A DNA stretch of 64,000 nucleotides from Odiellus spinosus (Eukaryota; Arthropoda; Arachnida; Opiliones; Phalangiidae): assembly GCA_963920705.1 (NCBI GenBank), contig OY987233.1, forward strand, positions 8,710,959 through 8,774,958. The letters run 5' to 3'. The notes under the pieces are model-generated. The model was not told the DNA's origin. It saw only the letters and a program-made list of their open reading frames with translations, and ran no database searches. Made by a program: the position numbers and the translations under genes. Of the stretch, positions 22,030 to 32,765 are shown one piece after another (positions within the stretch are counted from its first letter, which is position 1; the number at the start of each line of letters is the position of its first letter).

Positions 22030-22175
22030 AGAATTCGATTAAATACGGAGACGGCATCCAGCCAATGAGGAAAGGAAGACTGACGTCATGTAACCCCCTT
22101 AGTGAGGGGGCGTTTGTAGAGAAGAATACTATAACTACCTCACTAAGGGGGATGACACTGAGGTGAGAGATAGAA
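22030..22175. repeat. Palindromic unit K, copy 1
   Basis: GACGTCATGTAACCCCCTTA and GTGAGGGGG face CCTCACTAAGGGGGATGACA, giving an imperfect hairpin. A similar unit lies at 59785-59865. Confidence 0.6.
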
Positions 22176-22356
22176 GCCTATGATGTTTCAAAGTCTTCCT
22201 TGCCAACTCCTTATAGACAAAAAAAAAAACGAAAAAAAATGGAAAATACCTTGGTTTCACTATTGTCTGTATTTCCTCGAATTCTAGTGGACGTCACACT
22301 ATAGATAATTTCTAAAGATTATATTCGTGAGCTTGTTGTGAGACTATTTGAATCAA
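22176..22356. other. Unassigned non-coding stretch
   Basis: Nothing is recognised apart from A-runs at 22220-22240. Confidence 0.3.
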
Positions 22357-22486
22357 ATGAGTTTTAAATTTATTTCTAGTTTAATATTTGTTTTGTAAAC
22401 TTTGTATTGGTGGATTAGGCCTATTTAAACAATAAGTAATCGATAAAAAAATCACTTGTCTTTAGGTTCCTTTCTTCCCTTAAGGT
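22357..22486. mobile_element. Family D right-arm fragment
   Basis: GAGTTTTAAATTTATTTCTA, TTGGTGGATTAGGCCTATTT and TAATCGATAAAAAAATCACT are D right-arm sequence ending TTTCTTCCCTTA. Confidence 0.78.
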
Positions 22487-22717
22487 GATCGTTCAGTTAA
22501 AATTCTAACGAAATCGTGCAAGGTACAAACCCTTTAAATGGGCTGGGTAGTAAAGATATATTTTTTTATACGGGCCGATGGTGGGTTGTTTCATAATATT
22601 TACTCCGGAGCTCAACTGGGGATTAAGATGGGTTAAAGCAATAAGGATTATTTACTCAATCTTCAACAGGAGAAGAATCGACGTAACCTAATATACAGAT
22701 GCCATAATACGTATTTT

Positions 22718-23328
22718 TTTTAAAGGGAGAATAAAGCGGAAAAATGATATGATTTTCTTATGGATTCTGCTTCTAAAAATTAGACCTAAGCTGCGTTCAC
22801 ACTATCACTTTGAAATAAGTTTCAAAACCGTTTTAAATGATCAAATCGACTTTTCAACCGATTAGTTGCATTTTTGGGCATAGTATCTCTACAGGTGACC
22901 CTAAAATTTTCCATTTTGACCTTCCCAAAACGGTCAAAAATGGTTTGAAAGTCTCTAGTGTGAACACGGCTATATTTGCGTCAGGATGTTTACTTGTCTG
23001 AATTGTAAGAAAAATCAGAAACCTGATTTTGGCTAATTCAATTAAATTTAGAACCTTGGCGACTAATCAAAAGACGTCCCTGTACCTTTGGCTTAGTAAA
23101 ATCCCCTGGACACGCGCTGCGGCATTCGCACTTTGGATCGCGATAAATCCTGCTCGTTCTTGATTATTTCAAGCCCATAATCGCGTGCCTACAATAGCGC
23201 GTGTCGCGAAGAATATTTTAACAAGCCAAAGGTATAGGGTAGTATTTTGATTGGTCGATTTGTAGTTCTGCTTTTAATTGAATTAGCTAAAATCTGAATC
23301 TTTTTAGAGTTTTTTGCACAATACAGAC
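22718..23328 (+). mobile_element. Family F MITE copy 2, interrupted by a G element
   Basis: The copy starts TTTAAAGGGAGAATAAAGCG. After a nested G element it resumes with TCAGGATGTTTACTTGTCTG and AATTGTAAGAAAAATC. It carries CACGCGCTGCGGCATTCGC facing GCGCGTGTCGCGAAG, and GATTGGTCGATTTGTAG. The palindromic F centre is intact. The right terminus runs into an A2 fragment. Confidence 0.75.
22788..22976. mobile_element. Family G element nested in F copy 2
   Basis: The termini AAGCTGCGTTCACACTATC and CTCTAGTGTGAACACGGCT are inverted repeats. The flanks CTA and ATA fit a 3-bp target duplication with one mutation, compared with the uninterrupted F copy near 25040. Confidence 0.78.
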
Positions 23329-23487
23329 TAGAGCTCGGAATCAGATAATATTTTACAATGATATCTTGACTTTTTTTTAGATATTTAATCTCGGATAAAT
23401 TGTTAATTTAAAACCACAAATTATATAAACAGACGCGTATCAAATGGATACGAATTATCAGGAGAAAATTTTTTAAGCTAGATTCAT
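23329..23487 (-). mobile_element. Family A2 fragment (reverse, terminal part)
   Basis: TAGAGCTCGGAATCAGATAA, TTAATCTCGGATAAATTGTT and TATATAAACAGACGCGTATC are the terminal A2 third. The copy stops at AAGCTAGATTCAT. Confidence 0.8.
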
Positions 23488-23947
23488 ATTTACCCTTCCT
23501 TTAAATAACTTTACTTTATTTTATAATATTAAGACCTTAATTTTAAACTTTTTTTTTTATAAAACTATAGTTTCTTGACTTATGTCTTTAAGAGGATTGT
23601 TAAGGAGCTAATTAGGATTTAGGCTTTATCCTTATATTATGCATGGATGCCTGGTTAATTAGGTACCATGTTATGACTTAGATTGTAATTAGAAGACTAA
23701 TTAAGCTTTTATTAGGTTTGAATTGAGAAGGGAAACTCCTTATTGTTAATACTAGTGTTTATTCTATATGGGACATCTCAAGATTATGTTTTAGTCCTTT
23801 AAGAATTCAGTTTCAAAATACGTGTTAATGCCGTGTTTTTGTATTTGAATAAATAGAAGCTTAAATATTCAAGAATTTCTAAATATCTGTGCTATAATTT
23901 CAGTACGAGACCCGAAATGTGTAGGAGATTTCCATCTTAGAAATCTT
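23488..23947. other. Unassigned AT-rich stretch
   Basis: TTAATTAGG-type words recur around 23600-23720 without a clear period. No gene is recognised. Confidence 0.35.
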
Positions 23948-24751
23948 AACGTGAGGCTCTCCATATGAATTATATCTTTAGTTTTATCATACGAATCTGA
24001 CATTTTGGAACTTGCAGGGATAGCGCGCCATTGGGATACACTCTTTACGCGCCGATCTGTTAAGAGATCTGTCGCCTCGTAGTTCCCATTCTGATCCTAT
24101 TCTGATTGGCTAAGCTATGATGAGAGAGACAAACTAGGCGGTAACCCCTCCACTCGCACTTCGAGACTTGACGCGTTTCCCGTAGAAACGGGTGTAATAC
24201 GTGGATAGGTACGAGAGCCATCTATTGTGATAATAATATTTGTACCCCAATGGCCGCGTAGCCCCTAGAATTTGGTTTATGAGTATGGATATTTAAAATT
24301 TGTTAATATATACCAAACTTTATACCTTTGGGTTGACGCGTTAAGATAATTCAAAAAGAAAGTTAAATAAATGACGTACGTAGTTTATTTTTGGAACGCA
24401 ATTAAGGATAATTTTCATGCAAAAAATTTAGTTGACTTTCTGGTTTCAGTACCTTTACGAAAAAGACCGCGCAAAAGCGACCTTATCACTGGTGCCAGAA
24501 AGCGACGGGAATCAACTGTAGGCATTTTATAATAGCGAAATCAGGCGACCATAGTGATGACGTAGTATCGCGGGGAATCTTTATTTAAACATTTCGAAAA
24601 TGGCAATTATAAAATGTGTTTTTTACTCTCGCTGCAATTTGTTCTATGACATATGTATATATATTTCGAATCGATTTATAACGATCTTTCCGAAAATGCT
24701 ACTCAATTTCCTATTAGAGTTCATGAAACATCCATGATAGCCTCGCTTTAA
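23948..24751 (+). mobile_element. Family C MITE copy 9, split by an E element
   Basis: It opens AACGTGAGGCTCTCC, then ATATCTTTAGTTTTATCATA. E sequence intervenes (23992-24306). C resumes at CTTTATACCTTTGGGTTGAC and continues to TCCATGATAGCCTCGCTTTAA. The C parts on each side are collinear with copy 15 (52317). Confidence 0.82.
23992..24306 (+). mobile_element. Family E MITE nested in C copy 9
   Basis: Shared E landmarks: GGAACTTGCAGG, GCGCCATTGGGATACACTC, TTTACGCGCCGATCTGTTAA, GAGACTTGACGCGTTTCCC, GTACCCCAATGGCCGCGTAG and GAGTATGGATATTTAAAATT. The position inside C shows that E inserted later. Confidence 0.8.
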
Positions 24752-24990
24752 TTCCGAATGTTGCATGAAACCTAGCTGGTTTTTATAACCGTACTTTTTT
24801 TTTGTTGTTTTTTGAGTATATGGAAAAGTTAGGTGAATTGAGATTGGCTCGAATATCACTTGTAGTTGTACAAATGCCTTCACGGTACTGTATTAAAAGA
24901 ATCTCATCTTTAAACACAACCCTACGGGACCGAATTTTTATTCCCAAACCTTGTAACTTAATAATGTTTTGCAATGGTTCTCCAATTCAT
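24752..24990 (+). other. Unassigned; open frame of ~63 codons outside repeats
   Basis: A frame opening at 24802 stays open through this non-repeat stretch and then into the F element to 25119. The non-repeat part gives a basic, hydrophobic peptide with no domain I recognise. I see no splice-site pair that makes it a convincing exon. Confidence 0.2.
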
Positions 24991-25415
24991 TTTAAAGGGA
25001 GGATGAAGTGGAGAATTGATTCTGTTTCGAAAAATAAGACATATTTACGTATTGAAACATACAGGAAGTGTTCTTGTTTGAATTGTAAAAAAAATTGGAA
25101 ACCTTCTGATATTGGATAATTCAATTAAAAGGAAAACTTCGGTGATTATTATTATCTTTGGCTTCATAAAATCCCCGCGACACGCGCTGCGGCATTCTCT
25201 CTTTGAATAGAGCGAAATGCTGCTTGATCTTGATTATTTACACGCCTACAATCGCGTGCATACAACAGCGCGTGTCGCGAATGATATTTTATCAGCCCAA
25301 AGGTACATAGGAGTCTTTTCATTGGTCGGAGGTTCTCCTTTTAATTAAATTAGACAAAATAATCTTTTCTGATATGTTTGCGCAATTCATACAAGTTAAT
25401 TTCTTATTTTTAATA
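24991..25415. mobile_element. Family F foldback MITE copy 3
   Basis: The copy starts TTAAAGGGAGGATGAAGTGG and contains AGGAAGTGTTCTTGTTTGAA, CACGCGCTGCGGCATTC facing GCGCGTGTCGCGAATG, and CATTGGTCGGAGGTTCTCC. The right outer end is degraded. This is the best reference copy of F here. Confidence 0.78.
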
Positions 25416-25449
25416 ATAGAGTGAAAGGACTGAAGGGAATCATGTGTAA

Positions 25450-25976
25450 TATGTGATATCTTAATTTTTAGATTTCTTAGACAAAAAGTAGCAAAAAAAG
25501 TTCAATTGCGAAAAAACTGTACTTTTAAATTCGAGCTTATAGGTCATTTTGAATCCTCGGGGAGAAGGGGATACTAGCCAATCAAATCTTCTTTTTTTTA
25601 TTCCAATATTATATAAGCGGTAAACCCCAAAAGGAGGCACCACATTTCCCATAAGAAATCGATATCAATTCGAGCAAAATTATCTTTTTCGCAACCCAGT
25701 TGGAGACTGTGGCGCCATCTAACAAAATACGTAATAAGATTTCCCCAAAATAAAATTGTGATTGACTGGTATCCCCTTTTCTACATGGAGCAAGATGGTG
25801 GACGATTTAAATAGGTCTAGGGATAAATCGTTGACTTTAAATCTTAATTTTATCGTAATTAAGCGGAGTAAAAAATATTTGTCTGGACGAAGGCCCTTTT
25901 TTATGACTGTATTACTGATTTATCAACAAAATTGGGCTTTCAATTTTTTCTTCAGGCTCCCTTTAAGGAATATTTG
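25450..25976 (-). mobile_element. Family I MITE, near full length
   Basis: Reverse copy: AATTTTTAGATTTCTTAG, GGGGATACTAGCCAATCAAA, AGACTGTGGCGCCATCTAAC, ACGTAATAAGATTTCCCCAA and TACATGGAGCAAGATGGTGG. It ends TTCAGGCTCCCTTTAA. The frames on either strand (63 and 71 codons) are not conserved between copies. Confidence 0.8.
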
Positions 25977-26370
25977 AAGCTTCATTGAACACGAGTCTTT
26001 GATCCTAGAACTTTTTCTCCCGTAAGTCCCAGAGTCTCCTGTAAGAGTATCCGCAACCCTCTCTGAAAAATAATAATGGCATCAAAGCGAGACATAATAA
26101 ACATTTGTACCCAACACTCCATCTTATCTATAAGATGTAAGGAAAATCCGACTAAGGAAATAGAGAGTTGGAGATGTTTACTTTTCAAATAACTGCGAAG
26201 CCCGCAATGTATTCTAAAAGTTTCAAAGAGAAGAATTGCAATCGGGGATAAGATATAGATACAAACCTAACCGCGGAAGTATTTCGTATATTACAAACCA
26301 AAGTTAGCTCATTGTATCTATAATGGTAACAGAGTTAAGCAATGTTTAGGTTCGGAGAAGTGGCAAGATA
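25977..26370. other. Unassigned non-coding stretch
   Basis: A 68-codon minus frame (25982-26188) shows no recognised feature. Confidence 0.35.
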
Positions 26371-27390
26371 ACAGTCCCGTTCACACTGTAAACTTGAAAT
26401 CCGTTAAATCCAGTTTTGGAATTTAGACTAAAATCGTAAATTCTCTGGTTAAGTGTAACGTTCCTTTTTCAAAATTTCAAAATTTGCTTCCGAACTCGAT
26501 TTTTAACATTCAAAAAAACCTTTTTTAGGGTATTACGTTCACACTATCGAATTCAAATCAATTTTGAACGTTAGAATAAAACCGATATTTAAACCGAAAT
26601 GGTCTTCGTACTAGAGACTTCAGCCGCGTTCATACTACCCTTTGGAATCGATTTAAACCGTTTCAAAATTTTTTGCTGGAGTCGTGTGAACAGGAAACCG
26701 ACTTTATCGATTGTGTTCGATTTCTCGAAACTGCTTCGGGAACCAGTTCCATACCGGTTCGATTTCAACAACAGATGGATGAAGCTAAAATAAATCGATT
26801 TATAAAGATAATGCGTGAACACGTGACGTTTAAAATGATTCCAGGCGATTGTAATATCGGTTTGATTTTACCGTTTGAAATCGATTAAGAAATGCTAGCT
26901 TTTGAAACCGGTTTTAGCCTGTTTATAAAGGTCAATTTAGATACGGTCACTCACAATTTCGTGTCCATATCGATTGTAATCGATAAATTAAACCGATATT
27001 TAAATCGTTCAGAATCGTTCTATCCACGTATAATGTTCATAAACCGATTTATTGTAGTTTCATCTGTAGGTTGTTGAAGCCGAGTCGGTTTGAAACTGGT
27101 TCCCGAAGCAGTTTCGAGAAATCGATTCAAGGAAAACGGTTTTCCGTTCACACGACTGCATCGAAACGTTTGGAATCTGTTTAAATCGATTCCAAGCCCT
27201 AGTATGAACGTGGATGTTCTAAAATTTCGAGGTTAAAAGTATATAATTAATATCTTGATTTTAAGATTCAAATCGGTTTGAAAACAGTTTCGAACTCTAT
27301 AGTGTGAACGTAGCTGTAATAGTAGTTTCGAGAAATCGATTCAAATCAATAAAAAATAAAAGGTTTCTGGTTCACACGACAGGGAAGTTT
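26371..27390. mobile_element. Cluster of family G elements (at least three)
   Basis: G termini recur: CCCGTTCACACTG (26376), ACGTTCACACTATCG (26529), AGCCGCGTTCATACTACC (26621), CCTAGTATGAACGTGG (27197) and ATAGTGTGAACGTAGC (27299). Between them lie GGAATCGATTTAAACCGTTT, CGATTTCTCGAAACTGCTTC and their complements. The segments at about 26621-26897 and 26950-27215 are opposite-oriented near-full copies. Short frames here are artefacts of the repeated ATCGATT words. Confidence 0.75.
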
Positions 27391-27870
27391 GTCAGGCTGT
27401 CGTTACTCAACTAAAACATTACAGAAGATATATATTTAACGCATATCTTACCAATTTTCTGTCTTTCGGTTTTACCACAAGTAAATCATCCTTCAAGTTT
27501 ATAAGACGACATACGGCGGGTGACGATGAAGTGAGTCCGATTTTTCTCAGCCCTAAGTATTACGAAATTTGTAGAGAAAGGCGGCCAGGCCCGGTATATT
27601 CTTTCTAGAGTAAATTTGACTCGAAATCGCGACGGCCGGGCGAGACACGCTCCTTCGTTTCGCGAGAGAGAGTGGAGAGTCGTTTTTCGTCGGTACATTT
27701 TCACCCCCGTAAACGTCTAGGAAGTTCAGCGCCAATCTCAACCGATAGAGAGGGTAAATTTGAATTCCGTATCTTAACCGTTAGAGTTTTTTTGGATGTT
27801 TTTCCTCTCTCCTCGGGCGAAAGCTCTGACGACAAAACTTTCAGAACCACGTACCAATCATAATATGCCT
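27391..27870. promoter_or_regulatory. GC- and CpG-rich patch, possible regulatory or untranslated exon sequence
   Basis: 27480-27870 contains many CpGs (GACGGCCGGGCGAGACACG), a GAGAGAGAGTGGAGAG run and CCAATCA near 27856. A donor-like AA|GTGAGT lies at about 27531. It belongs to no repeat family here. Frames of about 60-70 codons exist on both strands but none shows a domain. What it regulates, if anything, is unknown. Confidence 0.25.
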
Positions 27871-28486
27871 TGTTGTAAACTTGAAGCATGATATGCCTGT
27901 GGTTTTACTGAAATAGGAGAAAAGTTTCTCAGTAAATATTGAAACTTCACCCAATATTGTCTTTATCTCTTGTTGGCTAATATATATTTTGTATCCTTAT
28001 TTATAGACTGGGTATATGTATTAGAATAATTTGTACTCAGCCAAGTGTGTATTCTTTATTCGTCGTGGGTTTGGGCTTTCGAGGATTTAGTGTGTAAGGA
28101 AAATGTAAATTTCGTACAGTCTAATCTGAATAACTCTTAGGCGAGCTGCGGGCGGGCCTTTCTCTAGCGACGTGTCGCGTTAAGTTGACTCGAGTATCCT
28201 GCAACTTGGATGTATATCTCTTCTATTCCTTTGCCTTGGCTTTTAGATAGGTCTCCTTTATAAATTATCTTTCTCTCTTAAGTCTCCTGACAAATTGACG
28301 TAACATCCAGCGGACTAAGCCTCCTTATAATGTTATCCAAAATTAGCCCGCTCGACCAACGCAATTTCACCGAAATATGGATTTTGTACACCCAACTTCG
28401 AAAATTCTAACTACGCTTTTCTCAGTTATTTTTGACTAATCTTAAAGTACACGCGCGAGCGAAATTAAGAATCATAACGTTCCAAA
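27871..28486. other. Unassigned non-coding stretch
   Basis: A GC-richer segment lies at 28138-28180 (GCTGCGGGCGGGCC). No gene is recognised. Confidence 0.35.
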
Positions 28487-29036
28487 TAGAGCTTGAAATT
28501 CGTATAACTTTTGTTAATTGAATAACATCATCGTGAATGACAATTTATCAGATATTATCCGTTCCTGAAAACATATCCGTTTCTTATTCGAGTTAATTAC
28601 GTATCCGAATGCGAGGCAAACCTTTTATTCGTACTCATTGTTATATGAAATTGATACGAGTTATTTTCCGCCGATAAGAAAATTTGAAACTAAAGTTTCT
28701 TCGAGGATTTTAAATCAAATTGAGATCTCGAAGCTAGAATGTAGTAATTTAGTCGCTGTTCTTTTCAATTTAGATTAAAATCTAATTATTATATTTCATT
28801 CTAGACGGATTTCGAGAAACGTCGTATTTTTATCCGTTTGAATAAACGTTTAATTTGTTTATTAATCTAGCTTCAAATTTTATCTCCTGATAATTCGTAT
28901 CCATTCGATACGCGTCTGTTTATATAATTTGTGGTTTTATATTTACAAACAATTTATCCGAGATTAAAATGTATGAATAAAGCCTATAGTTATCAATGGA
29001 TATCCCAAGTTATTCATTGTCCGATTCCAAGCTCTA
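28487..29036 (+). mobile_element. Family A2 MITE, full length
   Basis: The copy runs from TA-GAGCTTGAAATTCG to GATTCCAAGCTC-TA. A2 interior landmarks are present: ATCATCGTGAATGACAATT, GAGATCTCGAAGCTAGAATG, TAGTCGCTGTTC and GATACGCGTCTGTTTATATA. The two termini carry matching GAGCTT/AAGCTC changes. Confidence 0.9.
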
Positions 29037-29589
29037 GTTCCAAAGGAATTTGTTCATTGTGGGCAACCTATAATTATCGTAATGAATTTAACTTTCATGT
29101 GGTCTTGAATTAGATTTCTCATTGCAGACCAGAATAGCTAAGAAGGCAAACCAGCCGAGGAAACTTTGTCTCCTCATTTATTTAAAAAGCCTTGTATATA
29201 TAGGTAACGTGTCAGGAGCAGCGACTCTACTCAGTCCCCTTGGAAGTTCTATTAATTTGACCTTTTGAGAATATTGGGTCCCTGAAAAGCTAGTGCTTGG
29301 AAGAGAAATAGGTTCTCTCCCCCCCCCCCCCCTTCCTAATTCTGGCTTCCCTGCCAGGCGGGACCTATAGCTTGTTCAGTCATAGATTAAGAAAGAGTTT
29401 CACCCTGGACACGTGACGTGCTCCCTACGTTATTATTAACTGTTAGTGCCGCTAGAGGCAGTATATTATATTATATTATTATATTTTTGTCAAAGCCAGT
29501 GCACGCTCCTGAAACAGGACGGGGCTTAAGCTTGTATAGTATTGTAATTTTTTTTTCTCGATAGATGGCGGGATCATTCAGCGATTTTT
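29037..29589. other. Unassigned; TATA-like and initiator-like words
   Basis: TATATATA at 29195-29202 is followed by TCAGTC at 29231. The spacing is slightly longer than usual for a core promoter. A C-run lies at about 29319-29332. No ORF follows convincingly. Confidence 0.2.
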
Positions 29590-29677
29590 GCAGACGCGTC
29601 TCTCCCGTTACCGTGGCAATCCGACGTAGATGTTACTACGTCGGGTTGCCACGGTAACCAGAGAGACTCGTCCGTAA
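29590..29677. repeat. Strong ~82-nt hairpin
   Basis: The arms at about 29592-29629 and 29636-29675 pair with few mismatches around a 6-nt loop (ATGTTA). GTTACCGTGGCAA faces TTGCCACGGTAAC, GACGTAG faces CTACGTC, and the outer GTCTCTC faces GAGAGAC. The size and shape would fit a precursor microRNA or a very small foldback element. No second copy is seen in the window. Confidence 0.75.
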
Positions 29678-30332
29678 AGTCTTTGGTTAATCTGTAGTGG
29701 AAAATTGGCGAACTAAATTTCTTCCTTTGAAATTTTTTTCCCGCGTGGCTTTGATAAAATATAGAAGGCATTGGCTCTTCCTTCCCACCATCTTTACCGC
29801 TAACGCGCCTGCGCAACTAGGATAAATGGCTTGATGACCGCTAGAGGCGCCGGCGAACAGCCCCAACAAGATCCCTTACTATATATATATATATATGTTC
29901 AGGGTAAAACCTTTTCTTAGTCTATGGTTCAGTCTTGCCCTAAATCCCCTCCGTTTACGCTTCGAAAAGGCTGTTTATATATATGAACCAAGACTAGCTT
30001 AGGTGATATATATTGTTCACCGACACTCGGGCCAATCGGCGAGTTAATTGCGTTTTTAAATCGAGATACGAAGCGTTTCGTTAAGGCGCTAACTCTTGGC
30101 TGTCACGGTTTTCGTCATTTTTGTCATGACAGCCTTTAGTGCGCGAATAAAATAAAAGTTTGCCAAGGCTTGCAGATTGGCTTTTCAAAATTAATTTAAG
30201 TTACTATTTAGATGGATATTGTTGAAAGATAGCCAATATTTGCAGATTTGCTTTTTTGCAAAAAATAATAATCAAAGTAATCTAGGGTGGATATTAGTGA
30301 AAGTTAAACAATATTAATTTAGGAAATCTTAA
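29678..30332. other. Unassigned; short (AT)n and a small hairpin
   Basis: (AT)8 lies at 29880-29896. GGCTGTCACGG at about 30097 faces CATGACAGCC at about 30124, an 8-bp stem that resembles two C termini back to back. Confidence 0.4.
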
Positions 30333-30522
30333 GTTACGGTCACACTTGAATTTCTAAATCGATTTGAAACGGTAAAATCAAACCGATTTTCAAATCGCCA
30401 GGAATCGTTTTAAGCGTCACTCGATCACACATTCGTTATAAATCGATTTATTGTAGCTTCATCTTACGGTTATTGAAACCGAATCGGTTTGAAACTGATT
30501 CCCGAAGCAGAAATCGATAAAA
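30333..30522 (+). mobile_element. Family G fragment
   Basis: GTTACGGTCACACTTGAATT, AAATCGATTTGAAACGGTAA and ACCGAATCGGTTTGAAACTG match half of a G element. The far terminus is replaced by family I sequence. Confidence 0.7.
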
Positions 30523-30682
30523 AGATTTGATTGGCTCGTATCCCCATCCCTCCGAGATTGATTCAAAATAGTGGTGGATCTGTAAGTTCGAAATTGAAAA
30601 GTACTTATTTACATACCCTTTTTTGGCAATTTAACTATTTCAGTTACTTATTTTTGGTACTAAATAACATAAAATGAAGTTA
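30523..30682 (+). mobile_element. Family I fragment
   Basis: GATTTGATTGGCTCGTATCC, CTCCGAGATTGATTCAAAAT and GTACTAAATAACATAAAA match the distal part of the I copy at 44105-44205. Confidence 0.7.
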
Positions 30683-30686
30683 TCGG

Positions 30687-31214
30687 TAGAGCTCGGAATC
30701 GGATATTCATTATCTTCCGTTATTCGTATATTTTCAGATATTTTATTTTCGGATAAATTGTTTCTAACTAAAAATGAAATTTCTATATTCGTATAATTGT
30801 TAAATGTATAAGGTTTACTCGAAGATAAGCCTTTGGCGCTTTATCTAGAAACAAATTACTCGTTTTCAAACGTATAACGATGGATAAGAAAATTCACTTT
30901 TCCAGAATAAGTCTAAAATATTAGAAAATTTTCAAATTGACTTTTAATTCAAAGAACATAAATAAAACAACAAAACTAAGATTTTAAATAATTTTTTTAT
31001 TCATTATTTTTCAGGAAAATAAATGTTGAATTTTTTTATTCGAACGAATAACGCGGATAATATTCTAAGATAAGGCCATTTTTTGATAAAAACGGATACT
31101 TAGTGTTTTTTACTTATCTTCGAATAAGTTAACTCGAATGAAAAATAGTCTATTTTTAATCAAACATCAGAATTTAGTAGATTTTATAAAAAATGAAATG
31201 AATTCCGAGCTCTA
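30687..31214 (-). mobile_element. Family A1 MITE, full length
   Basis: The copy lies between TA-GAGCTCGGAATCGG and AATTCCGAGCTC-TA. A1 interior is present in reverse: CATTATCTTCCGTTATTCG, GAAGATAAGCCTTTGGCGC and CTAAGATAAGGCCATTTTT. Confidence 0.92.
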
Positions 31215-32765
31215 TTTATCGCGTATAACACACGATTTCCTTCAGTTTCCCTTTAAACCAAACTCTCAAGTCAAACCACGCTTGGTATACTTAGTTAATA
31301 TAATTTAAACTGCGTTCAACGAGGCAAATTTACGAGTAGCTTGCTAATTATACAGACCGGAAGCTCAGTAATGATAACCCTTGAGAGTTTCGAGACATAA
31401 TATTATCCATCCTTTTACAAATATGTACCGATATATATTGGTCTTGATCCGAACTCTCAATATTATGCGTAGATATAATAATATAGATATAGATCGAAAT
31501 ACATCTCTAAGGAAATTAAATGTGGTAAATTTCCATAGGATACGATAACAAATCGTTTCGTTTTCGCTTTTAAAGAGCTTTTACTTCTCATTATATTGAT
31601 TAAAAATATTATATATGTCATTTTAAACTTAAAAGGAAAGGTGACACTCAAATTAAAACGCAGGGCTCCCAGAGTAGCTATAATACCTGTAAATACCTAT
31701 AATTCCTAGGTGGTCCTATAAAAGTAAAACAGTCCTATGTTTAAGATACTTTCATCATTAGTTGAAATAAAAACCTCCGGATTTCTCAATGAGTCAGGGA
31801 ATTTTAATATTGTTAGGTTTTAATTCTAAAACTATCAACCAATTAAAATCCGTCACGAGTCCGGCTACACAATTCCGCCATTTTACGTCGTCTGCTTGTT
31901 TTTGAAAGTTCCTCACTCACGGTCAACGGATGTATAGTCCGGTTTTCGAAGTGTTTCTCGCCAATTTTACGACAATTGGTAATATTTAGCGTCTAATTAT
32001 TACAGTTTTGGTCATAATATTCGCTAAACTATCGCAAAATGGTTGAAATAACTTTAAAACTAATGTACGCGTTTTTGATGAGGCTTTGAATCGGCGGTTT
32101 AGCGCGACTGTTCTCGTGACGGGATTTAAGTGTTATAGAATGTCCCTAGTGCTATTTGGTGTGTGAATTTTAATTTAAACCTTTTACATTTGATTTTCGA
32201 ATAACTAGCATAGTTTAATTTTGTTGAAAAGTAAGCTTAACAAGGATCCATAGAGATCGTGTGATTCGATAGCTCGTCGTTAGCTCCGCAAACGTTTTTA
32301 AAAGTGTTGTATTCTATACATAGACAATATTTTTCAACATGTTAGTTTTTAAGGGGCATTCCGTTTTTAATATTACGGTAGGCCTAGAATTTTTAATAAA
32401 GGTTATAAAAGGGAAATATTCAACTGTTTGAAAAGGAGACTGATGAACCATATTGCAAACGTGATAGTATTTCTTTATAAAACACCATCTGCTGCTAGAA
32501 AGAGCCAATTAAAAAATTTCTTCCACTTAATTTGATTAATTATGTATTATCGTTAATTAATCTTGGTCTCTTCATTTACGCCAAAGAACACACTAGAGAA
32601 GATTTTAATTTTGTCCATCCAGCTTAGATTTTGGATAGTCCAATAATAAAATTATCATATCTTTTCGCTAATATTTCCGAAAGCGTACTTAGAAGAGAGT
32701 AGAATTTCTCTTACGGTGTATAATTTATAGATTAATTAAAACATGATTTATAAATACACTCGCGA
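31215..32765. other. Longest stretch with no recognised repeat or gene (1.55 kb)
   Basis: No family copy, ORF over 65 codons or RNA gene is recognised. The minus frames at 31463-31651 and 32314-32508 are AT-driven. Sequence is ordinary AT-rich intronic or intergenic DNA. Confidence 0.45.

Noticed and set aside
29195..29236. TATATATA and TCAGTC as a core promoter
   Set aside because: The spacing is several bases longer than the usual 30-33, no plausible first exon follows, and both words are frequent in this AT-rich sequence.
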